The position numbers and the translations under genes were made by a program. DNA of 64,000 bases from Trichomonas vaginalis G3 (lineage: Eukaryota > Parabasalia > Trichomonadida > Trichomonadidae). The stretch is taken from assembly GCF_026262505.1 (NCBI RefSeq), contig NC_067206.1, positions 20,543,319 through 20,607,318 on the forward strand, in the 5' to 3' direction. Position 1 is the first letter of the stretch. Each line of letters starts with the position of its first letter. The notes below the pieces were generated by a model. That model worked only from the letters and a program-made list of their open reading frames with translations, was not told the DNA's origin and searched no databases. Shown piece after piece: positions 19,832-31,141 of the stretch.

Positions 19832-22144
19832 TTATAAAGCTTCATTTACAGGTATTTCATCGTCAGTAAATGAATCCTCATTATCGTTTGGTTCAACCTG
19901 TTTATATAATCCTTTCATTTCTTCTTTCAAAACATAACACCATGTTTGTTTACCGTCTATTCTTCTATGTTTCCTATCACATTTATCCTTAATACTCATT
20001 TGAAAGTTTTTGTCTTTCATGTCTGATGGTTTGCAGAATAGAGCATTTTCACACGTCATACCTGCACACAATTCATCATAATGTGTATTTATCCATACAT
20101 CTAAAGGATTTGATGATAATTCAATTAAATCTTGTTTGGCTTCAGTCATCGGTATGATTCGTACATTAAATGATGAAAGGTCATATTGCATAAAATACGT
20201 CAGTAAATTATCATAAAATTCCTTTGTGCATGAATCCATTAAATTCTTGAAGTAATCAAATTGACCCTTGAATTTACCATTAACCCTTAAAACTACATAT
20301 CTTCTGTCTCCAACTTCAATTTTGACAGGGTAGACGTTGTTAGTTACGAAAATAAAGTTTGCAACGTTCTGAGCAGTTCTTCTGGGTTGATTCTTTTCAT
20401 TAATTCTAATCTCATTATCCGTAATAATTGATTTCAAAGCGTTGAAGTTTGCGAGTCTATCTTCACCAACATTCTTGAGTTCATTAAGTACAAGAAACAT
20501 TTTATTCTCAACTACTGAGTTGAAATTACCCGTTAGCTCACTTATTTCAGTAATGTTTTTACATGAATAACCGGCGAGAAGTTCAGAAATAATGTCTGTG
20601 AATCTGTTTTTACCTGTTCCCTGAAGTCCTTTCAAAATAATTGCTGTTTCATTCTTGATTCCTGGATGTTGAATCATTGATGCAATCCAGCCGAGAAGGT
20701 ATTTATACACTTCATCGTTATTATCACAAATGGCTTCTTTAATGAAATTCATAAACATCTCAATTTTTGAGTAATCTGGTTTTTCGAGAATGTTGTATTT
20801 ATAACCCTGAAACGTTGAGAAAACATCTGGGGAATCAGATTTAAAGCAAACACCCTTAACGGTTAATGAGGATAATTGATTTAGTAGTACGTCCCATGCT
20901 GTTATTGTTTTACCTTCTTCTTTAAATAATTTAATCATTTTGAGTGACTCTTTCATGTTTGATTGAAGAACGAATGATATTTGATTCATTTTGTCGTGGA
21001 TATTATAGTCCTTTTGAATGAAATATTTGTTTCCACAATCTACAAAACGGATTACACGTGATAAATCCTCAATTACTTCAGAACTGTTTTTATACTGATG
21101 TTTTTCAGCCTTGCGTCTAATATCTGTTATCAAAAACGAGTCATCAAGTTTTATATCAAATGTTATTTTTGGCTTACGTAATAAAGGTAAAACGTATTCA
21201 TCATAATATTCCTTTTGATATAGTTTTAGAATCTTCACCAAAACAAATGGAGAAGTCATTAAATATGCATATCTACTACGTGCTTTTTCAAAATTACTTT
21301 TTGCATTTTCTGTTAAATTGCAGAAGTTATAAACGTTATCGTATGCTTCATTAATTAAATGATTAGGTAACGAATTAATAGCTTGAAACAGTGTGAATAA
21401 TGTTATTTCTTTTTCTAAATTCATGTTTCCACCATCATTATGTACTTCAAAATCACAGATGCCATCAACTATGCTCTGAGCAAGTTTATCGTCAATGTTT
21501 ACATCTTTGTTTTCATTCATGATAGTCTTTATTTCTTCGTTCTTTTGTTCAACTCTTACCTTAATATTCAAATCATTTAATATATCATTCACTGTTCTGG
21601 TTAATGTTGAATCATAACTTCCACGAATGAATGAGTATGTATTGATTGGTTCTGTTGCATTCTTGCGAACTCTTGAATCAGCCATAACCACTAAAGAACG
21701 CTTTGAATCATCAATAGAAGTCATGATATCAATATCATAATCATTGCAGGAATAACATTTAATCATTCTGTTCGAGGTTGAATAGAAGAAATTAGTGTTG
21801 CAATAAATGTGAAGACCTCCTGATGCAGTTTTAACGATAACATCTTTATCCGAAAGTTTTGATAAAATGTCTTTTCTAACTGTTTCTTTAAGTTCATCAT
21901 TGTATGATTTATTGATATCAACATCTATAATCGTTAAATTTGAAATTTTATTTACTAATAAAGCTGTACCAGTTTTCCTTCCTCTTCCTCCATCATGTTT
22001 GAGGTAGTTATGTAAATCAATCATGTTTTCACCAATTCTTTCGTTGAGGGTTTTAGTTTCTGCCACAACTAATTCCTCAACTAATGAATCAATAACTTTT
22101 TCATCAGAAACGATATAGTTGCTGTTGTTGTTTGTTGCCGTCAT
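19832..22144 (-). CDS. Maverick primase-helicase (770 aa), copy 2
   Basis: Open from ATG 22144 after the leader ttatttttttatttctatataa. N-terminal prim-pol-like domain (about residues 40-150, IIDVDINKSYND and ASGGLHIYC), an extended middle, and a C-terminal superfamily 3 helicase domain (about 460-640) with Walker A GLQGTGKN, MFLVLNEL and NFIFVTNN. Acidic C-terminal tail. Expected to work with the protein-primed polymerase in replication. It is enclosed by two arrays of the same satellite in inverted orientation. Confidence 0.85.
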   Translation of the reverse strand: MTATNNNSNYIVSDEKVIDSLVEELVVAETKTLNERIGENMIDLHNYLKHDGGRGRKTGTALLVNKISNLTIIDVDINKSYNDELKETVRKDILSKLSDKDVIVKTASGGLHIYCNTNFFYSTSNRMIKCYSCNDYDIDIMTSIDDSKRSLVVMADSRVRKNATEPINTYSFIRGSYDSTLTRTVNDILNDLNIKVRVEQKNEEIKTIMNENKDVNIDDKLAQSIVDGICDFEVHNDGGNMNLEKEITLFTLFQAINSLPNHLINEAYDNVYNFCNLTENAKSNFEKARSRYAYLMTSPFVLVKILKLYQKEYYDEYVLPLLRKPKITFDIKLDDSFLITDIRRKAEKHQYKNSSEVIEDLSRVIRFVDCGNKYFIQKDYNIHDKMNQISFVLQSNMKESLKMIKLFKEEGKTITAWDVLLNQLSSLTVKGVCFKSDSPDVFSTFQGYKYNILEKPDYSKIEMFMNFIKEAICDNNDEVYKYLLGWIASMIQHPGIKNETAIILKGLQGTGKNRFTDIISELLAGYSCKNITEISELTGNFNSVVENKMFLVLNELKNVGEDRLANFNALKSIITDNEIRINEKNQPRRTAQNVANFIFVTNNVYPVKIEVGDRRYVVLRVNGKFKGQFDYFKNLMDSCTKEFYDNLLTYFMQYDLSSFNVRIIPMTEAKQDLIELSSNPLDVWINTHYDELCAGMTCENALFCKPSDMKDKNFQMSIKDKCDRKHRRIDGKQTWCYVLKEEMKGLYKQVEPNDNEDSFTDDEIPVNEAL

Positions 22145-22215
22145 TTATATAGAAATAAAAAAATAAAAATAATTTTAAAACTAACTTTATTTTTGGACTG
22201 CATCATATTTCCAGG

Positions 22216-22720
22216 ACTGTTGTCAAAATGTCATGTTGTCACACTTTTTCAGAAAAGTTAAATGACCTGGTAGCACATGGTAACATGGTAGCACCTTCAG
22301 TTCTTCAAAAATAAGTCATAACTACCTTCCTCCTGTGTTGTTGTCAAAATGTCATGTTGTCTCATTTTTTCAGAAAAGTTAAATGACCTGGTAGCACATG
22401 GTAACATGGTAGCACCTTCAGTTCTTCAAAAATAAGTCATAACTGCCTTCCTCCTGTGTTGTTGTCAAAATGTCATGTTGTCACACTTTTTCAGAAAAGT
22501 TAAATGACCTGGTAGCACATGGTAACATGGTAGCACCTTCAGTTCTTCAAAAATAAGTCATAACTGCCTTCCTCCTGTGTTGTTGTCAAAATGTCATGTT
22601 GTCTCATTTTTTCAGAAAAGTTAAATGACCTGGTAGCACATGGTAACATGGTAGCACCTTCAGTTCTTCAAAAATAAGTCATAACTGCCTTCCTCCTGTG
22701 TTGTTGTCAAAATGTCATGA
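22216..22720. repeat. 121-bp satellite array, right side of the primase-helicase, about 4.2 units, inverted
   Basis: Reverse complement of the unit at 19087-19830; ttgtcaaaatgtcatgttgt recurs every 121 bases with the same two sub-types alternating. It sits just upstream of the primase-helicase start and downstream of the KilA-N gene. Together with the left array it makes a large imperfect inverted repeat around the gene. Confidence 0.95.
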
Positions 22721-22797
22721 GGTTAGAAATGAGGTTAGATCTAACCATCTACCCTAAAAATTATTTTTGGTGAATTCAATAAAAATAAATGGTTCAT

Positions 22798-23463
22798 TTA
22801 CTCACAATATTTTTGTACAAAACGACCCCAAGCTTTTAACTTCTTTTCTGCAGCTTCTAATGCTATCTTAGCGAGTTCATATTCTCTAAATTCTCTCTTT
22901 AAATTTTCTTGTTCCCATTGGTCTAGTTCGTATGGAGAATCTCTATAACCATAACATAACTCACGTTCATGTTCTAATTGTTTTTCGCACATTTTTCCAA
23001 CTTCTTCTTCAAACAAAGGTTTAGCATTCTCTACTGTATCTTCAAGTTCTTCTTCATCTAATTTCTCATGAACTTTCTTGTCTATGGAGTCCATAATATC
23101 TTTGACATAAAATGCATACTTTACAGAGCACCATTCAGCAACAAAATGAACGAGGTCAGGATGTATGTAAATACCTTTGAATTCATTTATAACACCCTTA
23201 GTAAGCTCATAAAATGCTTGTTTTGAGGTCGAGCCACTTTTGGCTCCACCGTATTCATTCATCCAAAACTCAAGAATTTCCTGTATTTTAGCACTATTGA
23301 GAAATCTGTTTAAATGGTTTAACTTTCCTGCTTCTCTTGCCATCTTTGTTGCATTTATATAACCATCCTTGTCTCTACGTAAGACTTCAATACCGTTATA
23401 AGTGCCTTTTGTGAATGTTTCGCCATTAGATTTGTTAGTGAATGTTTTTGCTTCGACTGACAT
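22798..23463 (-). CDS. KilA-N domain protein of Maverick (221 aa)
   Basis: The start is taken at ATG 23463; the upstream in-frame TTG is unlikely. The KilA-N DNA-binding domain spans about residues 1-115, with DGYINATKMAREAG and HPDLVHFVAEWCSVKYAFYV. KilA-N proteins are found in phages and large DNA viruses and bind DNA. The C-terminal part is charged and coiled (YELAKIALEAAEKKLKAWG). Its position between the primase-helicase and the integrase suggests regulation or replication of the element. The coding frame looks intact. Confidence 0.85.
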   Translation of the reverse strand: MSVEAKTFTNKSNGETFTKGTYNGIEVLRRDKDGYINATKMAREAGKLNHLNRFLNSAKIQEILEFWMNEYGGAKSGSTSKQAFYELTKGVINEFKGIYIHPDLVHFVAEWCSVKYAFYVKDIMDSIDKKVHEKLDEEELEDTVENAKPLFEEEVGKMCEKQLEHERELCYGYRDSPYELDQWEQENLKREFREYELAKIALEAAEKKLKAWGRFVQKYCE

Positions 23464-23481
23464 TTCTGTTCTTACATACAA

Positions 23482-23640
23482 AATAAAAGAATAAAAATAA
23501 TTTTAAAACTAACTTTATTTTTGGGTCATTTACACTCATTCCGATGAAGTCATGACAAATCATTTCCTGTGTTGTTGTCAAAATGTCATGTTGTCTCAAA
23601 CTTTAGAACGGCATAATTTAAATTTTTATTTTTATCATAA
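23482..23640. promoter_or_regulatory. Divergent T-rich leader region of Maverick genes
   Basis: Lies between the KilA-N gene (minus) and the small gene at 23641 (plus). It carries T-rich leaders on both strands and one partial copy of the satellite sequence (tgttgttgtcaaaatgtcat at 23570-23590). Confidence 0.4.
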
Positions 23641-23805
23641 ATGGATACCCCACAAGCTCAAAATTTACCACGAATCATAACAAGGGAGGAAATGATAAAA
23701 ATGATGCAAGAACTTGCTAAAAATAACAAACCACTAAAATTGAGAAAATGCGGTTATGCAGTAATGATGGAAAGAGAGACGTTGTCGAAGAGGAATAAAA
23801 ATTAA
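23641..23805 (+). CDS. Small basic Maverick protein, copy 2 (54 aa)
   Basis: ATG-initiated frame preceded by tttttatttttatcataa. Nearly identical to 5724-5888. Basic helical protein (LRKCGYAVMMERETLSKRNK). Its stop overlaps the end of the convergent gene by 4 bases. Too short for many gene finders, but its conservation between copies supports it. Confidence 0.6.
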   Translation: MDTPQAQNLPRIITREEMIKMMQELAKNNKPLKLRKCGYAVMMERETLSKRNKN

Positions 23806-24074
23806 ATTTGGATTGAGTTTAAAAATTCATCTTTATTAAATTCATCTCTTCCAATCAATTTATTTATTCTATTAAATTCTTTTATTTTTGCTTCACTCAG
23901 TTTAAGGATTGAACGGTAAGTTTCTAATTTTTCGATTATTTCTTTCCTCTCTTTATCGTTTTCAACCCCACCGCATTGCGGCTTCTTTTTGTAATAGCAT
24001 ATTTTTGATTTAATTTTGTTTAGTTTCTTTTTATATTCATTGTCTGGACTCTTGACTGCTTTGTTGTCACTCAT
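23802..24074 (-). CDS. Small coiled Maverick protein, copy 2 (90 aa)
   Basis: ATG 24074 after the leader atttcgtaagaa. Lys-rich helical protein matching 5885-6181. Follows the integrase on the same strand with a 19-base gap. Unknown family. Confidence 0.6.
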   Translation of the reverse strand: MSDNKAVKSPDNEYKKKLNKIKSKICYYKKKPQCGGVENDKERKEIIEKLETYRSILKLSEAKIKEFNRINKLIGRDEFNKDEFLNSIQI

Positions 24075-24093
24075 TTCTTACGAAATAAAAAAA

Positions 24094-25613
24094 TTAAATA
24101 ATATTTAAATATAATGGAGTAATAAAATAAATCGGAATTTCTATTAATTTATTGTCAACTTCAACTAATGCATTGCCGTTAATATATCTAACAAATTCAG
24201 CTATTGTGTCAAATCTTCGTCTTCTTTTTGTCATTGATTTATCAGTTTTTCCATAATCGAGATGAATCAAAACTTTATCCCCTTGTTTAAAATTCATGAG
24301 CCCCGAATTAATTTGTTCACGTTTAACATCATTCAACCTTTCCATTTGCTTTCTAATATATTCCCATTCTTTTGAAATATCATTTTTCATTTTCACCGGT
24401 TTCATGTTTATTGTTCTATGCCATGTATTATTATAATAATATACTAACTGCTGTATGATGGAGTCATGATTTCCATCCCAGTATATCTGACCGTTAACCC
24501 CTAACGCATCTCTAAGAGTTCTCATTACCGCATCAACTATTTTATTATGAAACGTATATGGAGAGGATGAAAAGAAAAAATTAATTTGTGGGAAATAATG
24601 AGTCATAGCTGCCTGAAATCCTTTATCACCATCACCCCTTATATTATCTACTCTTTCATGATCTAGTAAGTATTGAATAGCTCTTCTTGTTTCCTGTTCT
24701 GTTTTCCCTTTCACTGGAATGCAATATAAATATCTAGTGTTAATGTTAATGGCAAATAAATAAGTAACGTTTCCTTTTGAATATTCCAGATGATCGATTT
24801 CGTATGAATATGGATATGGAGCAAATGAAGGGCGACTAAATTTTTCCTTTAACGGTTGAATTTTTGGGTCAATTGGTTTATTTAATATCTTGAAATCCTT
24901 TTTAAAATCTTTTTGTTTCTTTAATGTTTGAAATGGATATAATAAAGTGAATGATGAAGGATTAACTGAAGGAGGAGGAGGTACTGTCGTTGGAGGTTTT
25001 GGTGTTGCAAGTGGTTTAATTTTATCTGCTTTGATTTTGGATGATGAAGTTTTGGATTTCATTCCCTCCTTCATTAATTCTGGATGTATTCTATTCATTT
25101 GTTTTAAATATGCTGTATATAAAGGTTTGATATACTTTCCCGCTTCGAGTTTATGTTGAAGGATGAATTCCAAAAGTTGATCTTCATTTAAAAGTCGGGC
25201 TGAATATGGTTTAACTAATGAATCATAAATTAAAGCTTGTGCTTCATTTATGGTCTGAATGACCTGGGCGTTTTGCACCTTTGTTTTTTGCGGCTCAGGA
25301 TTATATAATTTATATAATTCATCAATATCTTCTTCTGTTAATACTTTATTTTTGAAATCTTTCAATTGTTTAAGTTGCGATTTAGTTTTTCCCTTTGCAT
25401 ATTCATTATTTTTAATTTTGTCTTTAATTTTAGAAATTATTTTATCATGATATTTCAAAATTTCATTTTTATAATATGGATAATAATATCCCATATCATC
25501 GCCCGTTATATTGTTATCATATTTTTTGGAGATATGCTTTTAAATCATAATAATCAAAAAATTTGATTAAATACTAAATCATCAATCAATCTTTTTAAAT
25601 CTATGTTATTCAT
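24094..25613 (-). pseudogene. Maverick integrase region, copy 2
   Basis: Counterpart of 6202-7707. The readable part covers the Pro-rich linker, the RNase-H-like catalytic core (YEIDHLEYSKGNVTYLF, IRGDGDKGFQAA) and the C-terminal SH3-like part. Retroviral-type DDE integrase typical of Polintons. The region as a whole is not one continuous frame in this copy. Confidence 0.8.
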
Positions 25614-25689
25614 TTATATAAAAATAAAATAAATGTTTAAGGGTGCCCATCATTCAACGGTTCCTTTTGTCTCTTCTGTGGCATTTCAT

Positions 25690-28600
25690 TAAATAAACGG
25701 CATACAACATCCATTTTCACAACATACAGCCTTAGTGTGTGCTCCTGTTAATGCAGTCTTACCGATTGTTAAGCGAGTCATCGACCCGTTTTTAAGTTGT
25801 AAATTAATATTCTGACCATCAAATATCAATTTATCATTTATTATATCCAAATATTTTTAGGTGTTAATTGTTTATTTTGTCGTAAACTAACTCCTTTCAT
25901 TTTTTGTGCAATCTTTTTAAAATCACTTCCATCAATTGAACCGTTGAATGATGTATAACACTTAGGACATAAAGCAACCATGTTATCACCTTGTTTCTCA
26001 ATTGCTAAACCCAATAACTTCTTCTCATGTGCTTTTTCTTCAGCTTTATTCTTTAATTTAGGTTTAAATTTCTCATCAAAACAAAGAAATCAAAAGGTGC
26101 GAATTTGTAAATGTTTTTATCATAAAATTGTTTATCAGTAACAATTGCTTGAAATGCTTGAGTGTTAGGAAGATTTGGGTCGCCAGCGATTGCCCAATAA
26201 GATGAATCAGTATCACCTTCAATGAAATGAAAACGATTAACATTCATGCATTTATACATAAAATCATAAATGAAAACCAAATACCAGTATTTAGCATTAT
26301 CTAAAGTGAAGAATGCCTCTTGTAAACATGTATCACATCTATAAAATCTATCTTTAAGCATCACTTGATATGTATCCTCTCCTATTTCTCTTATGTTTTT
26401 AAACTTATTTGACATACATGCAACGCGTGCCTTCTGTGCATTCATTATTTTAGTCTTTGCGTAATTTTGTGTATTCATTGCATCGTAACCATATGATCCA
26501 TTAAGTGAAATCTTGCAAAATAAACTTTTTCCTTTATTTCCTTCTAATTCAGCCTTTTGTCTTTCGTTCATAAATTCGTTCGCAAATTCATTAAAGCAAG
26601 TGTTTTTAGTAAATGTTAAAATTGATTGAATATCATCAATGATAAAATGAAATCTGTCTATTAGATACCAAAGATAATAAGAAGAAAATGGTTGATATTG
26701 GTTGTGTGTTGATGCTAACTGAGTTAATTTTCTCTGTTTCTGGTCAACTGGTAGATTGTTTGATTTCATGTAATTATACATAAAACTGCCAATTGTTTTT
26801 TCATCTGTGATAATATCTAAGTTTCTTATTATCGGTAAAAAGTTTATGTAATCATTAATGTATTTTTCATCAATGTGACCCTTTACTTCAGCCACGAATA
26901 AAGTATTTTTCTTCTTAATAATTCCCAGTGCTTTTGCTTTCTTTGTTGCTGTATCACAAATGATAACACCATTCAATCTTCCCGGCATATACATTTTATG
27001 GTCAGTATATTGAATGAAATCATGAGGATTAGATGAAAATGATGAAGGATATAATGAATTAAAGTCAACACCAACGAAATGAGTCATAATGTTGGTGGTG
27101 TCCTCATTTGATACAGTTTTAGTTTCTGGATTATATGAAAGTTTATTAATGTGCGTGATTCCTTTAAGATTAACACGATGTTGAACATTTGATAAACCAC
27201 CAGTAATTCCATTACGGAGAATGTGATAAGCTTCAACTGAATCTAAAGTCATTGGTAAATTATTTTTTAATGCATAATTTCTTAAATTGATTCTTAAACG
27301 TTGAACATCTTCATCTTTATTTGATTTTACGACATTGCAATAACAACACATTAACTGACAATTTTCTTTGGTATGTGGTTTTTCATTATCGATTCTATCT
27401 AATGTTGGTTTATTTGCATATGTAAACGCTTTACCACACATTTTGCATTTAGATGAAAGGATTAAATCGTGATAGTATTGAAAATCATCCATTGAAACAT
27501 TATTTTTAGTATCCCTTTCTGCTTTTTCATCTTGTTTCTTATATGATTCAATTTTATATTTCCAATACTTTTTCGTTAATTCAAAACTTGATTCTATCTC
27601 TTCCTCAGGATATTTTTCATTAGGATTAAAGTCTTTATATGCTAAAGCGTAACGAATCATTGAAGCATTCGATGATAAAGAAAGATTATGAAGCATGTCA
27701 ATTTTATAAACAAATGTTTCTTCAATAATTTTATCAATTGGGTCAATCATAATTTCAACATCTTTATTGCAATAATGAATAAAATATTCTAATCTATTCT
27801 TAAAATTTTTAGCATCATTGAGATATATTTGATAATCACTATCTGATATAGTTTCTTGGGTTAATGCTGAATAAAATGAATCTTGAGTGAATGGTTCCAC
27901 TTTATATAATTCTTCTTCGTAATTCTCCCATGTGATGAATTGATAAGGGAAAAAGGATTTAACACGTGATTTATTGTTTCCGAAATCTTGAGTGAATTGG
28001 TCTAATGTCCCACCCGCTATATAATTTCTGATGTCAATAAATCTCAATTCATATGGAACGTTTGTTTTCTTTACAATAATTTGCTTAAATTGTGAAGATG
28101 AACCCAGCATTGATTTTATTTTCCATTTTGCAGTGTTTAAATCACGAAGAATTAAATTTAAATCAAACTTTCCCGAATTAAAACCTATGATATTCACTTT
28201 ATTGAATTCCTCATCTAGAAGTTCTTTAAATGCTTCCTTCTGTTTTTCATTTAATGTATGGGACAAAGTCCCCGCCGTTTGGTCCGTTTGCGACTTCATT
28301 AATTCTTCATATTGTTCAATATTTGATTTAGCAACTAATGAACAGGTTGAAAATAAAAACTCAATCCAATCAGAAATAAAAGAATCACTTGAAGTTAAGC
28401 AAAAATTCCTCGTATATGTTTTATCACGGTCTACGACCTCGCCGCTTTGCGGCTTTAATTTAACCGTTGATGATACCATGAATGGTTTTAAGTAAGCGTT
28501 CAAAGTTGCACACTCAGAAAGTTGTAATTCTTCTTTAGTCTCTAATGTTTCGAAGTCAAAAGTAATATAATATCTTGTCGGTTGATAATATTCCTGCAAA

Positions 28601-29190
28601 TTGTGAGCTAATAACCACTGATATATCTTCTGTTTCGTAATATGTGGTGTATATGGTTGTTGTGTGTTTTGCAATTGAACGTCTTGAATTAATCTTCCAT
28701 TATTTTCTTTACATTTCTCACAATGTTTTAAAAATCTTCTTTGGTTTTTCCTTTCTGGATCATCACGGATAGAATATACTTCTTCTTTGCAAAAGGGGCA
28801 AACTTTATATCCTGTGAGTGCTTCAACGTCTGTAATTCTGTCAGCGTGAAGTTTTCCACATGGACTCTGTGTTAATAAAATATTTACTGTTTCAAATTCT
28901 GGATCTATCATTATTGATTCCACTAATGGAAAGTCTACCTTGTTAATGTCTACGTCTTCTGGTTGAGGGTCACAATAATAAAAATCAATATTAACGTTTA
29001 ACATTCTTGCTAACCTCTCACTTTCTGATGAAATGTCAAATCCTTCATATGCATCTATGGCTTCATTTAAATAACTTCTACGAGTTTTAGGATTAACACC
29101 ATCAGGAATGTTATAGAAGCGTTTAAATAACCTTCTACCTTCGGCTCTTATTTGATTATCATTCATTTTAGCTGTTCCATTTTTGTTCAT
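25690..29190 (-). pseudogene. Maverick family B DNA polymerase region with HNH-like insert
   Basis: Protein-primed-type polymerase. Order from the start at 29190: an N-terminal zinc-finger-like CPFCKEEV...HCEKC (about residues 131-160); exonuclease motifs ITFDFETLE (about 209), FNSGKFDLNLI (about 337) and YCNKDVEIM (about 473); an HNH/treble-clef-like module CKMCGKAF...LDRIDNEKPHTKENCQLMC and CNVVKSN (about 582-625); then polymerase motif A VGVDFNSLYPSS (about 706), motif B ISLNGSYGYDAMN and motif C EGDTDSSYW. It follows the unrecognised gene 29270-30406 on the same strand. The region is interrupted near its end. Confidence 0.85.
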
Positions 29191-29269
29191 TTATGTAAGA
29201 ATAAAAATTAAAAAATAAATAAAAATAAAGTTTATTTTTTTTAAAGTCCGAGACTCAGAGAGTCCAGGG

Positions 29270-30406
29270 CTAAAGTCCATAAAATGAATTAAGAACACAT
29301 AAATTTTTATCATCTGCGACGTGACGAATACATTTTAATTTACTCAAGAATGCGTACCCTGATACATTAAATCTAATTCCTGTCTTATTTAATTTCACAA
29401 CTTTGAAAAGGAATGTATGAATAGCTATAAAATGATGAGATGATGTTTTATGGGTTGCTTCCATTTTTTCTGAAATAAATGAATAAATATAATGTTTATA
29501 AGTTTTCATATCTTTTATGTTCTTAATAACGAATGGTATAGACCTTTCCACTTCGTCTTCCTTCGGTGCTGTTCTTTCATATGAAACATTATTGGTATCT
29601 TCAATAATGAAACCACAATCGCATAAAATTTTATATGTACCAATTGTTTCTTTTGATATTTTATCTAACAAATCAAAAACTTTATCAACACCTGTACATT
29701 TATTTAAATAATAATTTGTGTAAATATCATGGTCTTCTTTCTTAATCGTATTTGTTGCATATGTTACATTTTTCAGTGCTTTTTTGAATTTTTCAGAATC
29801 AAGAGGAGGTGAAAGTAATATACATGGATAATCTCCATCGTCAATAAACTGAAGCTTATGTTTATGAATAAATTTTGTGCCTTCTTCTGAAAGTGTTTCG
29901 TCAATATCACCATCTAATAAATTTTTAGTAGATTCCAAAAAGTAATTTTTATATCTTTCCTCATGTGATTTTTGAACTTCTGATTCTGAAGCTGGGATAT
30001 TCATTAAACCCTCTACTTCATTCTCAGCATTTCTCAATTCACTAATTCTTTCATCTATTTCATTTCTTAATTGTTCCAATTTCTCAATCTCATCGTTATA
30101 ATATTCATCTTGTTTAATTTTTTCTTCAAAATATTCAGGAGGTGTTTCAAGGCTCTCTGAGCCCAGGTCCTCTGGACCATAAAGAGGAATATTCTCCTGT
30201 TTTTCAATTTTTTTGGGATATAAATATCTCATTATAGCCTTTTTAGTAATTGGCCCGTTATATTTAAATTCATTCAACAATCTGGAAAACTCTTTCACAT
30301 TCTGCATATATGTTGGATAAGAACCGTCTCCAAAATTTTCTAAAATATTTTCTAATTCTGAATTAGTGAACTTTAAAGATTTCAATGAATTAGTTGTTAT
30401 ACTCAT
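29270..30406 (-). CDS. Maverick hypothetical protein upstream of the polymerase (378 aa)
   Basis: ATG 30406 after a T-rich leader. Mixed helical protein with a coiled segment (NDEIEKLEQLRNEIDERISE) and a C-terminal part with a Cys-containing stretch (YKILCDCGFIIEDTNN) and SSHHFIAIHTFLF. Same strand as and directly upstream of the polymerase. A terminal protein for priming would be expected near here in a protein-primed element, but nothing in the sequence proves that. Unknown family. Confidence 0.6.
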   Translation of the reverse strand: MSITTNSLKSLKFTNSELENILENFGDGSYPTYMQNVKEFSRLLNEFKYNGPITKKAIMRYLYPKKIEKQENIPLYGPEDLGSESLETPPEYFEEKIKQDEYYNDEIEKLEQLRNEIDERISELRNAENEVEGLMNIPASESEVQKSHEERYKNYFLESTKNLLDGDIDETLSEEGTKFIHKHKLQFIDDGDYPCILLSPPLDSEKFKKALKNVTYATNTIKKEDHDIYTNYYLNKCTGVDKVFDLLDKISKETIGTYKILCDCGFIIEDTNNVSYERTAPKEDEVERSIPFVIKNIKDMKTYKHYIYSFISEKMEATHKTSSHHFIAIHTFLFKVVKLNKTGIRFNVSGYAFLSKLKCIRHVADDKNLCVLNSFYGL

Positions 30407-30563
30407 TTATTATAAAATAAAAATAAAAAAAATAAATTTAACTTAGTTTTAATTTTACGTAAGAAGTCAATTTTTTATATACCGTCATTTGTAGGTATTA
30501 TTTCTATCAGATAAAAATTATTTTTTTATTTAAAAAATATAATTTATTTTATTTTTTAAAATA

Positions 30564-30911
30564 TCATCGGTGATATTTTGGAATCACATGTTCAGGCTTC
30601 AAATAATTTTCAATAAGAAATTTAACAAAATCTTTATATAAAGTCTTTTTTTCATTTAGTCTGTGAAATTCGTCACATACATCATCTAAGTATATTTCTA
30701 CTATGCACGGAAATTTAATCTTTCCGACCTTTATAATAGGTTTTATATTTTGCAAGAATATATTCTTTGACTCCGGTATATAATCGTTTTTTCTACAAAA
30801 TTTTATATATTCTTCATATGTATCCCTTTCCTTTATTTTAAGTTCTACATGTAGTCCATACACGTTTGGGCAATAATAGATATCAAAGATGAAAAATTTT
30901 CTATTTGTCAT
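30564..30911 (-). CDS. Maverick hypothetical protein (115 aa)
   Basis: ATG 30911. Lys/Tyr-rich alpha-beta protein (FFIFDIYYCPNVYGLHVELK, IEIYLDDV-like segment near the middle). Lies next to the right end and reads inward. Family unknown. Confidence 0.5.
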   Translation of the reverse strand: MTNRKFFIFDIYYCPNVYGLHVELKIKERDTYEEYIKFCRKNDYIPESKNIFLQNIKPIIKVGKIKFPCIVEIYLDDVCDEFHRLNEKKTLYKDFVKFLIENYLKPEHVIPKYHR

Positions 30912-31141
30912 CTTTATATAAAGATAAAAAAATATTTTTGATTAATAAGGAATTAATTTCATTTTATGTCTTATAATGTGCGCATATGTATTTAAAAGGC
31001 ATTCATTGAATTGCTTTTCAATCTCTTTCTTTTTTTCATCTTCGAATATTATATCATTTTCATGTTCGAAGCTTGTAAGTTTGTTATCTTCAAATATTAT
31101 ATTAGTTTCATATATCAAATTATGATATCGGTCATATTCTT

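Noticed and set aside
28031-28495. 154-codon plus-strand frame inside the polymerase
   Set aside because: Antisense shadow of the strongly recognisable polymerase gene.
29270-30406. Possible adenovirus-type protease or terminal protein
   Set aside because: I could not see a His/Cys catalytic arrangement or other diagnostic motif; left as unknown.
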